A stretch of 64,000 nucleotides of DNA from Verrucomicrobiales bacterium (GTDB taxonomy: Bacteria > Verrucomicrobiota > Verrucomicrobiia > Verrucomicrobiales > DEV007), in the NCBI GenBank assembly GCA_002698785.1, contig PAAG01000019.1, positions 344,350 through 408,349 on the forward strand. Direction: 5' to 3'. Under the pieces are notes generated by a model. It did not search any database and was not told the origin of the DNA. It worked only from the letters and a program-made list of their open reading frames with translations. This document shows, in pieces, positions 1 through 9,263 of this stretch. Each line of letters starts with the position of its first letter. The stretch's first letter is position 1. The translations under genes and the position numbers were made by a program.

Positions 1-2
1 TC

Positions 3-260
3 GACCATTCGGAGGGACCGACGCACCAGATCCTCTTCTTCAAGGAGCGGTTTTTGCCGATGGAATTCCCTGGGCGGAAATCAATGGAGCGCTACAGCAG
101 TCGATTGCGAAAACTGGGCATTTCCGAAGCCATGTTGGGATCAAACGACCAAGGCGCGCCGAGCCGTGAAGCTTTCGAGTCGGCGCTCGAACAGAATGGG
201 CTAACGAAGGGCTTAGCACGACGAACGTCAGGCAAAGTGCAGCCTCCTCGCCGCGATTGA
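3..260 (+). CDS. C-terminal part of a hypothetical protein truncated by the window start
   Basis: Frame is open from the window edge (DHSEGPTHQILFFKERFLPMEF...) to a stop at 260; no recognised motif. Confidence 0.5.
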   Translation, partial: DHSEGPTHQILFFKERFLPMEFPGRKSMERYSSRLRKLGISEAMLGSNDQGAPSREAFESALEQNGLTKGLARRTSGKVQPPRRD

Positions 261-263
261 GCG

Positions 264-911
264 TTAGCTTCCAGTTAATCGCTCAGCGATCTTTTCCCCC
301 ATCGGTCGATTCAGCTCAGCAAGGTTCTCTTTCAATTCAAGAACCTTGCTCTCAAGGACCTCATCCAAGATCCGGGGGAATACATATTTTCTGAATCCTT
401 CCAAATCGCCACAGATTTCCTTGTTTGCCGCCATTCGGAGAATCCGGATATGGACCAGAAAATCTTGCAAAACCTGATAAACGCTTTCGTAGTTTTCATC
501 GCCACAACTTCGACGCAAGAGTTTATCCCCGTTGAGATCTTCTGGCATCGAACTAAAGAGGTCTTTATCAACCAAGCCAGCACCCTCCAAAATTAGCTTC
601 TCGACATCCACTTCGATTGCGATGATCTGATCGAGAATGCTTTTCTGATTTCCTTCAGGGTATTTCCCCTTGAGAAGCTCTTCCAAGATCCGGTAATCTT
701 CGCCTCCTTTGAAGGAGGAATTTAGCTGTTTCAATACCTCGATTTGGAGCAACAATGGAGCGTAAAACTTGTTGAGCTTCTCATGGATTTCTTTCCTCTG
801 CGCATTCCGCTGGTCCGACATTGCGGAAATTACCTCTCGGACCAAACCTGTGCCGAAGGCAATGAGAGCGATAAAAACGCTTCCTAAGTATATCCAGTCC
901 CTAGGATCCAT
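264..911 (-). CDS. Hypothetical protein with one N-terminal transmembrane segment
   Basis: 215-aa ORF; N-terminal hydrophobic stretch WIYLGSVFIALIAFGTGLV followed by a helical soluble domain; overlaps the upstream methyltransferase gene by 11 nt. Confidence 0.6.
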   Translation of the reverse strand: MDPRDWIYLGSVFIALIAFGTGLVREVISAMSDQRNAQRKEIHEKLNKFYAPLLLQIEVLKQLNSSFKGGEDYRILEELLKGKYPEGNQKSILDQIIAIEVDVEKLILEGAGLVDKDLFSSMPEDLNGDKLLRRSCGDENYESVYQVLQDFLVHIRILRMAANKEICGDLEGFRKYVFPRILDEVLESKVLELKENLAELNRPMGEKIAERLTGS

Positions 912-1503
912 CGATATCGTCCTCTCTTGCTTTGGTCGCGAAAAACGACACCCATTGCTGATCCACGGAAAACTCCAGCTCTATGAAGCCGCTTGCTGAA
1001 AGAACTTCGCCCAACTCTTCCTGCTCGTATCTGGCGACATAAATTCCTTTGCTCTTCGTGTAAGAATCTACTTCAAATCCCTCTCCTTCGCCACGCTTCA
1101 AAGAGGCGAAGAAAACGCCTCCATGCTTCAGAAGTTCGGCGATTTTCTGAATCACGCCAGGCAGTTCTATTCTCTTAAGATGGTGAAGCGATGCCGATGA
1201 CCAAGCGCCATCGAAGGAACCGTTCGGAAATTTCATCGCCCGCATATCTAGATGGAGAACTTCAGCTGTTGTAGCGCTGGCTGCAGCAATCGAGCACAAC
1301 TTTTTCGAGCTATCGATTCCAACACACTGGAATCCTTTGTGCCCGAAGTAGGAGAGATCCCGGCCGTTTCCACAGCCCAAATCAATCACCCTTCCCCCAT
1401 CAGGCAGCCGAGCAATGAAATGACGTCTAGCCGCTCTCACCGCCTCGTTGGCGTGGAGATTTCGCTCTGAGTAAATCTCAGCGATCTCGTCATAAGGATC
1501 CAT
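901..1503 (-). CDS. Class I SAM-dependent methyltransferase
   Basis: Motif I VIDLGCGNGRDLSYFG, then GIDSSKKL and FDGAWSSASLHHL; start chosen at MDPYDEIAEIY. Confidence 0.8.
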   Translation of the reverse strand: MDPYDEIAEIYSERNLHANEAVRAARRHFIARLPDGGRVIDLGCGNGRDLSYFGHKGFQCVGIDSSKKLCSIAAASATTAEVLHLDMRAMKFPNGSFDGAWSSASLHHLKRIELPGVIQKIAELLKHGGVFFASLKRGEGEGFEVDSYTKSKGIYVARYEQEELGEVLSASGFIELEFSVDQQWVSFFATKAREDDIDGS

Positions 1504-1696
1504 CGCTCCCTGCTCCCGATACCCAAATGTCTCGATATCCGATTGTCGAGCGGTCCTCGGCGCAGCTAGACATGTGTTCATGCGTTCAATATACGAGACT
1601 TTTCACGCCTTTCACTGATTTTGTTCCATTTCTCTAGCTCACTTCGGCAAAAGCCGGCTTGCTTTAAACGAGGCGCAGCTTTTTCAATCTCCAATC

Positions 1697-2296
1697 TCAC
1701 TTACGATATGCTTTGGCAAGGGCTTCGTCCGTTTTCCACGGCCCAAGTTTCTTCGGCCGCTTCCGAACGAAATGATCCCCCTTTTCCTCGATCAGCCCCA
1801 ACTGCCCGAGGCCAGCATCCTCGGTGTAAACCTCGATAATCTTGCGAAGAATCGTTTTGTTCAGCTTGCTGCCGGGACCGAAATGCATCTCGCTGTGCCA
1901 GCGAAGCTTTTCGGTGAGTCCGTTCAGAAGATCCTCTTTCGTAAACGCCTTGTGCTCCGGAAGAAATTCGAGCGCAAAAAAATGCCACGCTTCGGAACGT
2001 TCTGGATCCGTCACCAGTTCGTGGTGCAGAAACCACTGAGTAGTCAGAGACTCAAACTTGGGATCATGTTTTCGGAGCACTTCCCCCATCGGAGTCAGTT
2101 TGAGGGGGAGGCCAACTTTCTCGATCACCCCACACTTGTGAAGCCAGCTTCGGTAGCGCTGGCCGAAAGGTCCCCCGTAGCCGAAAGGCTTCGCCAAATC
2201 TTTGTCACTCTTTTTCGGATTCTTGAGAGCTTGGTCAAGAAGACCGGCCATGTATTTTCGATTGAGCCCAAAACTCCCGTGAAATAGAACTGACAT
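1697..2296 (-). CDS. DUF4007-like protein
   Basis: FHGSFGLNRKYMAGLLDQALKNPKKSDKDLAKPFGYGGPFGQRYRSWLHKCGVI...; resembles DUF4007 proteins commonly found near dnd/PAPS-reductase-like genes. Confidence 0.6.
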   Translation of the reverse strand: MSVLFHGSFGLNRKYMAGLLDQALKNPKKSDKDLAKPFGYGGPFGQRYRSWLHKCGVIEKVGLPLKLTPMGEVLRKHDPKFESLTTQWFLHHELVTDPERSEAWHFFALEFLPEHKAFTKEDLLNGLTEKLRWHSEMHFGPGSKLNKTILRKIIEVYTEDAGLGQLGLIEEKGDHFVRKRPKKLGPWKTDEALAKAYRK

Positions 2297-2349
2297 AATG
2301 TCAGAGTGAACCGAAAGTCGCTTTGAGCACAAGAAACAATTCAAGTTCC

Positions 2350-2586
2350 ATGACCGTTAAAGAAGCTGCCATCGAAGTGCTGAAGACCGCCGGAAGAGCC
2401 CTTACCGTCGAGGAGATCTTGAGCGATATCAAAGGACGGAATCTGTTTCTGTTCCGCACTACCGGACCTCGCGGGGTTCTACTCGCAACGATGAAGAGAC
2501 ATTCGGAAAATACCCATTCCTGCACACCAGCGAAGGCTAAGGTTTTCAGGCAGGTTTCCGGAGATCGATTCGAGCTGATCGGGTAA
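2350..2586 (+). CDS. Standalone HARE-HTH-like DNA-binding protein
   Basis: MTVKEAAIEVLKTAGRALTVEEILSDIKGRNLFLFRTTGPRGVLLATMKRHSEN...F.Q.SGDRFELI matches the HB1/ASXL/restriction-endonuclease HTH pattern. Confidence 0.6.
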   Translation: MTVKEAAIEVLKTAGRALTVEEILSDIKGRNLFLFRTTGPRGVLLATMKRHSENTHSCTPAKAKVFRQVSGDRFELIG

Positions 2587-2619
2587 TCAAGATCTGCTGT
2601 TTGGAGATCAAAGTTTCAT

Positions 2620-3336
2620 CTATTTGCCCGCAACGATCGCATCGGTCACCATTTTCACGTCTTCAGCCGGGTAGTGAAGCAAGCACATTACCTGCTTTAA
2701 CAATTCTCTCTTATTCGCAGAACTATTGTTGGTAAGGGCATACCAGCGTGTCCCGTCGATTTTCCTTGGGTGGGTTGCATGACCTGAGTTTGCGATCTCG
2801 CTTTGGGACTGTGAAAAATATACCCTCTTTTTCCCTTTGATTTTTGAAATTCGATCGAATTCTTGCTGATGTTGAAAATGAATCCAGCGAAGTGCTTCTA
2901 TGTATCGATCGGTCACATTATCACATGCAAGGAAACCGTTACTGCGAAGAAATGACACAGTATCCCCACGTTGTTCATGATTGGCCCTCGCGACCGGCTT
3001 TCTGGAGAGCTCCTCGACGTTCGCTTCCTCATGTTGAGAACTCGAACCAGGACCTACCTTGCTCCCCTCCCAATCACGCCCCTTCTTGGGAAGGTCGAGA
3101 ATTTCACTGAGAGCGACAGCTGCGTAATCACTAGTACGTTCCTGAGGTCTTTGAGCACTCTTTGGCTCTGAATTATTCTGACCTGAGTTTGATTCTGCTA
3201 TCTTTGGTTCCTTGGGTTCTGGTTCTGATGAAAGTTCCAAAAGACGCCGAAGTATGCTGGAAGCATCCTCTCCGAGTACCTTCGTATTCCTAGCGATATA
3301 GTCGTAGACATCCTGATCCAGTTCGACAGTTGGCAT
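2620..3336 (-). CDS. SeqA-like protein (N-terminal oligomerisation motif and C-terminal GATC-binding-like domain with long linker)
   Basis: MPTVELDQDVYDYIARNTKVLGEDASSILRRLLEL resembles E. coli SeqA [35 protein letters not shown]; the C-terminus GKKRVYFSQSQSEIANSGHATHPRKIDGTRWYALTNNSSANKRELLKQVMCLLHYPAE resembles GRTRVYFAADEQTLLKNGNQTKPKHVPGTPYWVITNTNTGRKCSMIEHIMQSMQFPAE. Start at 3336, 11 nt after the dndA stop. Confidence 0.8.
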   Translation of the reverse strand: MPTVELDQDVYDYIARNTKVLGEDASSILRRLLELSSEPEPKEPKIAESNSGQNNSEPKSAQRPQERTSDYAAVALSEILDLPKKGRDWEGSKVGPGSSSQHEEANVEELSRKPVARANHEQRGDTVSFLRSNGFLACDNVTDRYIEALRWIHFQHQQEFDRISKIKGKKRVYFSQSQSEIANSGHATHPRKIDGTRWYALTNNSSANKRELLKQVMCLLHYPAEDVKMVTDAIVAGK

Positions 3337-3347
3337 AATTGTAGGAT

Positions 3348-4478
3348 TTATAACATAGCCTGAATTCGGGCCGCAACTTCTTCCCAATCGACTTCTTCCG
3401 TGAGATGACACCAGCTGATGCGCAAGCACTGGTTTGCCTCTTCCTCTGTCATACCCTGGGAAAGGAGAACATGGCTCGGTGTGTAGCTGCTCGAAGTGCA
3501 GGCCGAGCCGTTTGAGATCGCGATCAGATCTTTCAATGAGACGATAGCCGCTTCCGAATTGAGGCCCGCAAAAGAAACGTGGAGGACGTGCTCCGACACG
3601 AAATCCTGATTCCCGGTGAAGGATGGGTTCAGTGAATTTAGTGCCTCCAATGCTTTCGTTTTGATTGCGGAGCATACCCTTCTTCTTTCCACGTGCCGAC
3701 TCCTGGCTAGCTCGACTGCTTTGCCGAATCCAGCAATCAGTGGCACAGGAAGCGTTCCTGGTCGGAGTCCGCGCTCTTGTCCACCTCCGACCATCAGAGG
3801 AGCTAGAGGCAGCCGATCATAGCCCCGCCGCCTTGCTACGAGGCTTCCAACACCTTTGGGGCCATATATTTTGTGTGCACTTGCACTGATAAGATCGATT
3901 CTCTGATTCTGAAGAGGCTCGACTATTTTGCCAAAACCCTGTGCTGCGTCGACGTGAAAAAATGCGGGGTGGTCGGCTAGAACATCACAGTATTCCTCGA
4001 TAGGCTGACGAATTCCCGTTTCGTTGTTGACCTGCATGAGTGAGACAAGCAACGTATCAACCCTTAGCGCGTCGTTAAGGGTTCCTGGCGCAACTTGCCC
4101 CGACGGCTCTGCTTTCAGGTAGGAAACTTCGAAGCCTCTTCGTTCCAGTTCTTCGAACGGTTCAAGAACGGCTTTGTGCTCAATCGAGCTAGTAATTAGA
4201 TGTCGCCGACCTTCTTGCTCCCCATACGCAGCAAGTCCAAGGATTGCCATATTGTTGCTCTCAGTGGCGCCGCTTGAGAAGATGACCTCCTCAGAGTTAC
4301 AGTTTACGAGCGCCGCCACTTCGCTGCGAGCAACCTGAACAGCGCGTTTAGCCGTGTTGCCGTATTCATGCGTTCGGCTGCCGGAGTTCCCGAATTCTTC
4401 TCGGAGGTAAAATTCAACGACTTCGGCAACTTCTGGCTCAATCGGGGTTGTAGCGTTGCAATCGAGATAGACGGGCAT
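3348..4478 (-). CDS. dndA: Cysteine desulfurase DndA (IscS-like)
   Basis: MPVYLDCNATTPIEPEV, SGATESNN, HVDAAQGFGK, SASAHKIYGPKGVG, ISNGSACTSSSYTPSHVL; divergent to dndB. Confidence 0.9.
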   Translation of the reverse strand: MPVYLDCNATTPIEPEVAEVVEFYLREEFGNSGSRTHEYGNTAKRAVQVARSEVAALVNCNSEEVIFSSGATESNNMAILGLAAYGEQEGRRHLITSSIEHKAVLEPFEELERRGFEVSYLKAEPSGQVAPGTLNDALRVDTLLVSLMQVNNETGIRQPIEEYCDVLADHPAFFHVDAAQGFGKIVEPLQNQRIDLISASAHKIYGPKGVGSLVARRRGYDRLPLAPLMVGGGQERGLRPGTLPVPLIAGFGKAVELARSRHVERRRVCSAIKTKALEALNSLNPSFTGNQDFVSEHVLHVSFAGLNSEAAIVSLKDLIAISNGSACTSSSYTPSHVLLSQGMTEEEANQCLRISWCHLTEEVDWEEVAARIQAML

Positions 4479-4505
4479 ACCTCACAGATTCGCCCAGCAA
4501 TCACT

Positions 4506-4548
4506 TGTTTGGCAAACATTTTCCTTCTGTTTGTTTTGACAAGCAAAC
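4506..4548. promoter_or_regulatory. Candidate operator repeats in the dndA-dndB divergent intergenic region
   Basis: Palindrome TGTTTG-G-CAAACA (4506-4518) and a second inverted repeat GTTTGTTTTGACAAGCAAAC (4529-4548), both built from GTTTG/CAAAC arms. Confidence 0.4.
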
Positions 4549-4577
4549 TCGCGGATGCTCAGTTGAGACCCTATCAG

Positions 4578-5678
4578 ATGTCAGCTGAATTCGAATACAT
4601 TTTCCCTTCGATTAGGGGCGTTCAAGCGGGACGAGAATATTACGTTTCGATGTGTCCCTTACGAATAATTCCAAAAATTTTCATTTTTAATGAGGAGGAG
4701 TTGCTCCCAGAACTTCGCGCACAACGGGTCCTCAACAAAGCTAGGATTCCTGAAATGAGCCGGTACCTCATGGAGAATAGAGACAGTTACGTTTTCTCTG
4801 CAATCACGGCCTCCATCGATGGGAAGGTCTCTTTTGAACCCATCGGCGACAACGGAGAAAGCCATAGGCTAGGGACGCTTCATGTCCCAATGGACGCTTC
4901 GTTCATAATCAACGATGGACAACATCGTCGCGCAGCCATTGAGCAAGCCTTGCACGAACATCCTGAAATTGGTGACGAACATATTTCCGTTGTCTTCTTT
5001 ATGGATGTGGGGCTTGATCGCTGCCAACAGATGTTTGCCGATCTAAATCGCTACGCGATTCGGCCCTCTCCCAGCTTGGGATTGCTTTACGATCACAGAG
5101 ATGAGGCAGCCCAGGTTACAAAGAAAATCGTCTTAGAATCCGACGTTTTCAGAGATGTTGTGGAGGGTGAGAAAACAACACTATCGGCTCGATCACGCAA
5201 GCTCTTCACGCTGAGCGCGGTTCACAAGGCAACGGTAGACCTCTTGAATGGACTCGATGAAAAGTGCTCCGACGACCTTGCCTCTGATGCGATGGAATTT
5301 TGGACCGAGGTGGACAGAACAATTCCCGAATGGGCGCTCGTCCGAAAAAGCAAGATCACATCGGGAGAGGTCCGGCAAACGTTCCTTCATTCTCACGGAA
5401 TCGCGTTGCAAGCCATCGGTAGATTGGGCAATTCACTTCTCAGGATACCGAAATCAAAGCGAGCGAAAGCAATCTCAAAGCTAAAAACGGTAGATTGGTC
5501 TCGATCGAACGGAAAACTCTGGGAAGGACGTGCAATGCTAGGAGGACGAGTGTCGAAGGCCTCTCAAAACATCACCCTGACAACGAATGCTTTGAAGATC
5601 CACGTCGGAGTAGACTTGAACCCGGAAGAGTTGCGCGTAGAGGCAGCTTTTGCCCGAGGAGATTATGAAAGAAAATAG
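4578..5678 (+). CDS. dndB: DNA sulfur modification protein DndB (DGQHR domain)
   Basis: FIINDGQHRRAAIEQAL, MFADLNRYAIRPS; upstream of and overlapping dndC. Confidence 0.9.
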   Translation: MSAEFEYIFPSIRGVQAGREYYVSMCPLRIIPKIFIFNEEELLPELRAQRVLNKARIPEMSRYLMENRDSYVFSAITASIDGKVSFEPIGDNGESHRLGTLHVPMDASFIINDGQHRRAAIEQALHEHPEIGDEHISVVFFMDVGLDRCQQMFADLNRYAIRPSPSLGLLYDHRDEAAQVTKKIVLESDVFRDVVEGEKTTLSARSRKLFTLSAVHKATVDLLNGLDEKCSDDLASDAMEFWTEVDRTIPEWALVRKSKITSGEVRQTFLHSHGIALQAIGRLGNSLLRIPKSKRAKAISKLKTVDWSRSNGKLWEGRAMLGGRVSKASQNITLTTNALKIHVGVDLNPEELRVEAAFARGDYERK

Positions 5679-7221
5679 TGCCACATCAGCGAATGAGAAT
5701 TCTGCCTTCAAGGAGTTGGGGCTAAAAAAGAGCATTGAGGAACTCAAAATGGAGGTTCAGGAGTTGTACCAATCGGATCAAATTCCTTGGGTCATCGGCT
5801 ACAGTGGTGGAAAGGACTCAACTGCTTCACTTCAGATTGTCTGGCTCGCTCTCCAGGAACTCCCTAAAAACAAGCTTCATAAGAAAGTTCATGTCATTAG
5901 CACAGACACCATGGTTGAGAACCCGATTGTGGCGTCGTGGGTCTCAAATTCCCTGAATCAGATCCAGATTTCCGCAGCTGAACAAGGACTCCCAATTATT
6001 CCCCATCGGCTTACACCTGAACTCAAAGACTCGTTCTGGGTGAATTTGATTGGAAAAGGCTATCCGGCACCGCGCCACAAGTTCCGTTGGTGCACTGAAC
6101 GTCTGAAAATTAATCCCTCAAATAAGTTCATCCGAGACACCATCCGCAGCCATGGGGAGGCCATCCTCGTTCTAGGAATGCGTAAAGCTGAGAGTTCGGC
6201 CCGGCGTGCGGTGATGAAAAAGAACGAAAAGGGTTCCCGTATCAAACAGAAGCTCAGCGTCAACGGCAGTCTTCCCAATGCGTTTGTCTACAATCCAATA
6301 GGCCCATGGACGAACGATGACGTCTGGCTTTTCCTCATGCAGTCTAAAAATCCATGGGGCTACAATAACTCAGACCTCCTAACAATGTATCAGGGTGCCT
6401 CGGCCGATGGCGAATGTCCGCTGGTCGTTGATACAACGACCGCGAGTTGTGGAGACTCTCGATTCGGCTGCTGGGTTTGCACCATGGTTGAACAGGACAA
6501 ATCCATGAGTGCGATGATCCAGAACGACGCTGAGAAGGAATGGATGATGCCACTTCTTAAGCTTCGCAATAAATTGGACTTTCGCGACGCCAATTTGGAT
6601 TCGACTAAACCTGCGGAAAACGATCGTAGACTGCGTGATTTCCGGAGAATGAATGGGTCGGTTCAGATTTTCAAAGGGCGGGCAATTCACGGCCCCTATC
6701 TTCAGGAAACCCGAGCAACTTGGCTTCGCGAACTTCTTGAGGCTCAGACCTGGATACGAAAGAACGGTCCGGAAGAAGTTCGTGACCTCGAACTAATCAG
6801 TCTCGATGAAATCAACGAAATCCGCCGAATCTGGGTAGTCGAGAAACATGAAATGGAGGATTTGCTTCCCCAAGTATACGAAGACGCGACTGGGGAAAAG
6901 TTTCCTGGAAGGCAACTAGATGAGCTCGCCTTCGGAGCCGCAGAAATGGAAATACTTGCGGAAATCTGTGGAGAGAACCAACTCGACTATGAACTCACTC
7001 GCGAGCTCCTTGATATCGAGCGCCGCTATCTCAGTAAGGCGAAGCGCCGGGGACTCTATGACGACGTAGAAAAAGCTTTCCGCCGACATTTTTACTCAGA
7101 TGAAAAAGATGCAATCGACTTCGCGCTACGGAAGAAGAAAGGGCATGACGATGCAGAAGGGTTGGAAATCGACCTATCTGCAAAAGCTCTCACCAAGCTC
7201 GAGGAAGAAGCAAGCAAGTAA
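5665..7221 (+). CDS. dndC: DNA sulfur modification protein DndC (PAPS reductase-like)
   Basis: VIGYSGGKDSTASLQIVW P-loop motif, RWCTERLK, LVLGMRKAES, CWVCTMVEQDKSM cysteines. Confidence 0.93.
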   Translation: MKENSATSANENSAFKELGLKKSIEELKMEVQELYQSDQIPWVIGYSGGKDSTASLQIVWLALQELPKNKLHKKVHVISTDTMVENPIVASWVSNSLNQIQISAAEQGLPIIPHRLTPELKDSFWVNLIGKGYPAPRHKFRWCTERLKINPSNKFIRDTIRSHGEAILVLGMRKAESSARRAVMKKNEKGSRIKQKLSVNGSLPNAFVYNPIGPWTNDDVWLFLMQSKNPWGYNNSDLLTMYQGASADGECPLVVDTTTASCGDSRFGCWVCTMVEQDKSMSAMIQNDAEKEWMMPLLKLRNKLDFRDANLDSTKPAENDRRLRDFRRMNGSVQIFKGRAIHGPYLQETRATWLRELLEAQTWIRKNGPEEVRDLELISLDEINEIRRIWVVEKHEMEDLLPQVYEDATGEKFPGRQLDELAFGAAEMEILAEICGENQLDYELTRELLDIERRYLSKAKRRGLYDDVEKAFRRHFYSDEKDAIDFALRKKKGHDDAEGLEIDLSAKALTKLEEEASK

Positions 7222-7265
7222 GATGATTCCAGTTCGAGACGGAGTAGCTTCCAGCAAAATCTTCT

Positions 7266-9263
7266 ATGATTCTTGAGTCTATTACCCTGCACAATTTTGG
7301 AGTCTACAAGGGAAGGCAGACGATCGATCTGACTCCCAGGAAGAATCGGCCGATTATTCTCTTCGGCGGACTCAATGGTAATGGCAAAACGACGCTTCTC
7401 GATGCATTGCAACTATCGCTGTACGGACAGTTAGCAAAAACATCGAATCGCGGGAATCTCGCCTATGAAAAATATCTGAGAAAATGCATTAACCGCTCCG
7501 TCCCTCCTGAGGAAGGCGCCGCGTTGGAGCTCAAATTTCGACATACCGTTGAGGGGCAAGAGCACTGTTACCAGATTCAACGAAGCTGGGCAGCCAAGGG
7601 GAAGACAAATACAGTGCAGGAACGCATGACCGTCCTCCGAGACGAGGTCAAAAATTCCCTTCTTACGGAAACCTGGGACGAATACGTTCAGGGGTTGATT
7701 CCAAGCCAGATAGCGGGCCTCTTCTTTTTCGATGGGGAAAAAATTGCTGAAATTGCCGATACCGAGACCTCAAGCGATTTCCTCCAAAGCGCAATTCAGT
7801 CACTTCTCGGACTCGATATTGTCGACAGACTTAAAGCTGATCTTCTGGTGCTGGAGAAACGCTACAAAAAGGAGATTTCGTCAGATACCGCTAGAAAAGA
7901 GATTGAAGCGAAGGAAGCAGAACTCCAATCGATCGAAGCAGCCCGCGATAGAGCACACCAAGAAATGGGTGCTGGGAAGACTAAGCTGGAAGAAATCGAG
8001 AGGGAGGTCAGTAAGGCAGAGAAGCAGTATCGAAAACATGGCGGGACACTCTTCGACCAGCGAAGCAATCTCAAAGTTCAACGCGCACGGATCGACGATC
8101 GCCTTGGACAAACCAAAAACCACTTAAGGGAGCTGGCAGCAGGTAGCCTGCCCCTGCAACTCTTGAGGAGACAGTTGGAAATAATTCGGAAAAAGACAGA
8201 GAAAGAAGTGGAAGCAAAAAGGAACGCACTTTTGCTAAACGAGCTGAAGGCCCGGGACGAGAAGCTTCTAGAATCCCTAAAGGCACACAAACTGAAGAAG
8301 GACGATCTTAAGATAATTGAAGAAGAGATGGCAGACGACAGGCGCTTCCGCACTGAGTCCACAAAGAAGACTGCGATCATTTTCGATGCGACTCAGGCGA
8401 CAGTCGCTTCACTGAGTCACCTTCTATCCAAGGACCTTCCTCAAGCGAAACAGAAAGCAGAGACACTCGTCGAAGAAGGTAAAAGTATACAGGCCGAGCG
8501 GGACGACTTGGATCGACAGTTGCAAAGCATCCCTGACCCCGAGGCCATTAAGGACCTCTCCAAGCATTTGCGTGAAATAGAGTTCGATCGCGACAGACAG
8601 ACGGGTAAACTTGAAGCCTTAGAATCAGAGTATTTTCGACTTCTGGCAGCAACGAACCGTGTAAAGGGGGAATTGAAAAAGCTCTACCACAATCATGTTG
8701 CGACACTCTCAGCCGATGAGGAAGTTCTCCGAATACTCGAGACCAAAAAACGACTCCAAGCAATTCTCGAACAATTCAAGAAACGGGTTGCAGATAGTAA
8801 TCTAGCGAAGTTGGAAAATCTCATCCTTGAGAGCTTTCAAGGACTTATGCGGAAGGAAGGACTAGTCATAGCTGTCGAAATCGACCGAAGATCTTTTGAG
8901 CTTCGCATGATCGGGAAAAATGGGTCTGAGATACTTCCCGAGCGGCTCTCAGCTGGCGAGCGACAGCTGTTGGCGGTTTCCATGCTGTGGGGACTGGCAA
9001 AAGCTTCTGGACGCCCCCTGCCAACGGTTATTGACACACCCCTTGGCCGCCTCGATTCAACCCACCGGAAATACATGGTAGATCGTTACTTTCCGAATGC
9101 TAGCCATCAAGTCATCCTCCTTTCGACCGATGAAGAGATCGACGAGACCTTTTATTCGGCTATTCAAAATCGACTTGGGCGTTCTTACGAACTTATTCAT
9201 GATAACAAGTCGCATACCACTACCGTCAAGCAGGGTTATTTTTGGAAAACTACATCTAAATGA
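7266..9263 (+). CDS. dndD: DNA sulfur modification protein DndD (SMC-like ATPase)
   Basis: Walker A GGLNGNGKTTLLDALQLSLYG, long coiled coil, LSAGERQLLAVSMLWGLAKASGRPLPTVIDTPLGRLD. Confidence 0.93.
   Translation: MILESITLHNFGVYKGRQTIDLTPRKNRPIILFGGLNGNGKTTLLDALQLSLYGQLAKTSNRGNLAYEKYLRKCINRSVPPEEGAALELKFRHTVEGQEHCYQIQRSWAAKGKTNTVQERMTVLRDEVKNSLLTETWDEYVQGLIPSQIAGLFFFDGEKIAEIADTETSSDFLQSAIQSLLGLDIVDRLKADLLVLEKRYKKEISSDTARKEIEAKEAELQSIEAARDRAHQEMGAGKTKLEEIEREVSKAEKQYRKHGGTLFDQRSNLKVQRARIDDRLGQTKNHLRELAAGSLPLQLLRRQLEIIRKKTEKEVEAKRNALLLNELKARDEKLLESLKAHKLKKDDLKIIEEEMADDRRFRTESTKKTAIIFDATQATVASLSHLLSKDLPQAKQKAETLVEEGKSIQAERDDLDRQLQSIPDPEAIKDLSKHLREIEFDRDRQTGKLEALESEYFRLLAATNRVKGELKKLYHNHVATLSADEEVLRILETKKRLQAILEQFKKRVADSNLAKLENLILESFQGLMRKEGLVIAVEIDRRSFELRMIGKNGSEILPERLSAGERQLLAVSMLWGLAKASGRPLPTVIDTPLGRLDSTHRKYMVDRYFPNASHQVILLSTDEEIDETFYSAIQNRLGRSYELIHDNKSHTTTVKQGYFWKTTSK

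Noticed and set aside
901-1503. DNA methyltransferase of an R-M system or a Dam partner for the SeqA-like protein
   Set aside because: The motifs fit a generic class I methyltransferase; no DPPY/NPPY/PC DNA-MTase motif, so no DNA specificity is claimed.
3337-3675. N-terminal extension of the 2620-3675 ORF
   Set aside because: It is antisense-like overlap inside dndA; the SeqA-like start at 3336 fits homology and operon spacing.
4368-4577. N-terminal extension of the DndB ORF
   Set aside because: Overlaps the 5' end of dndA and the promoter region; DndB-like sequence begins at MSAEFEYIFPSI.
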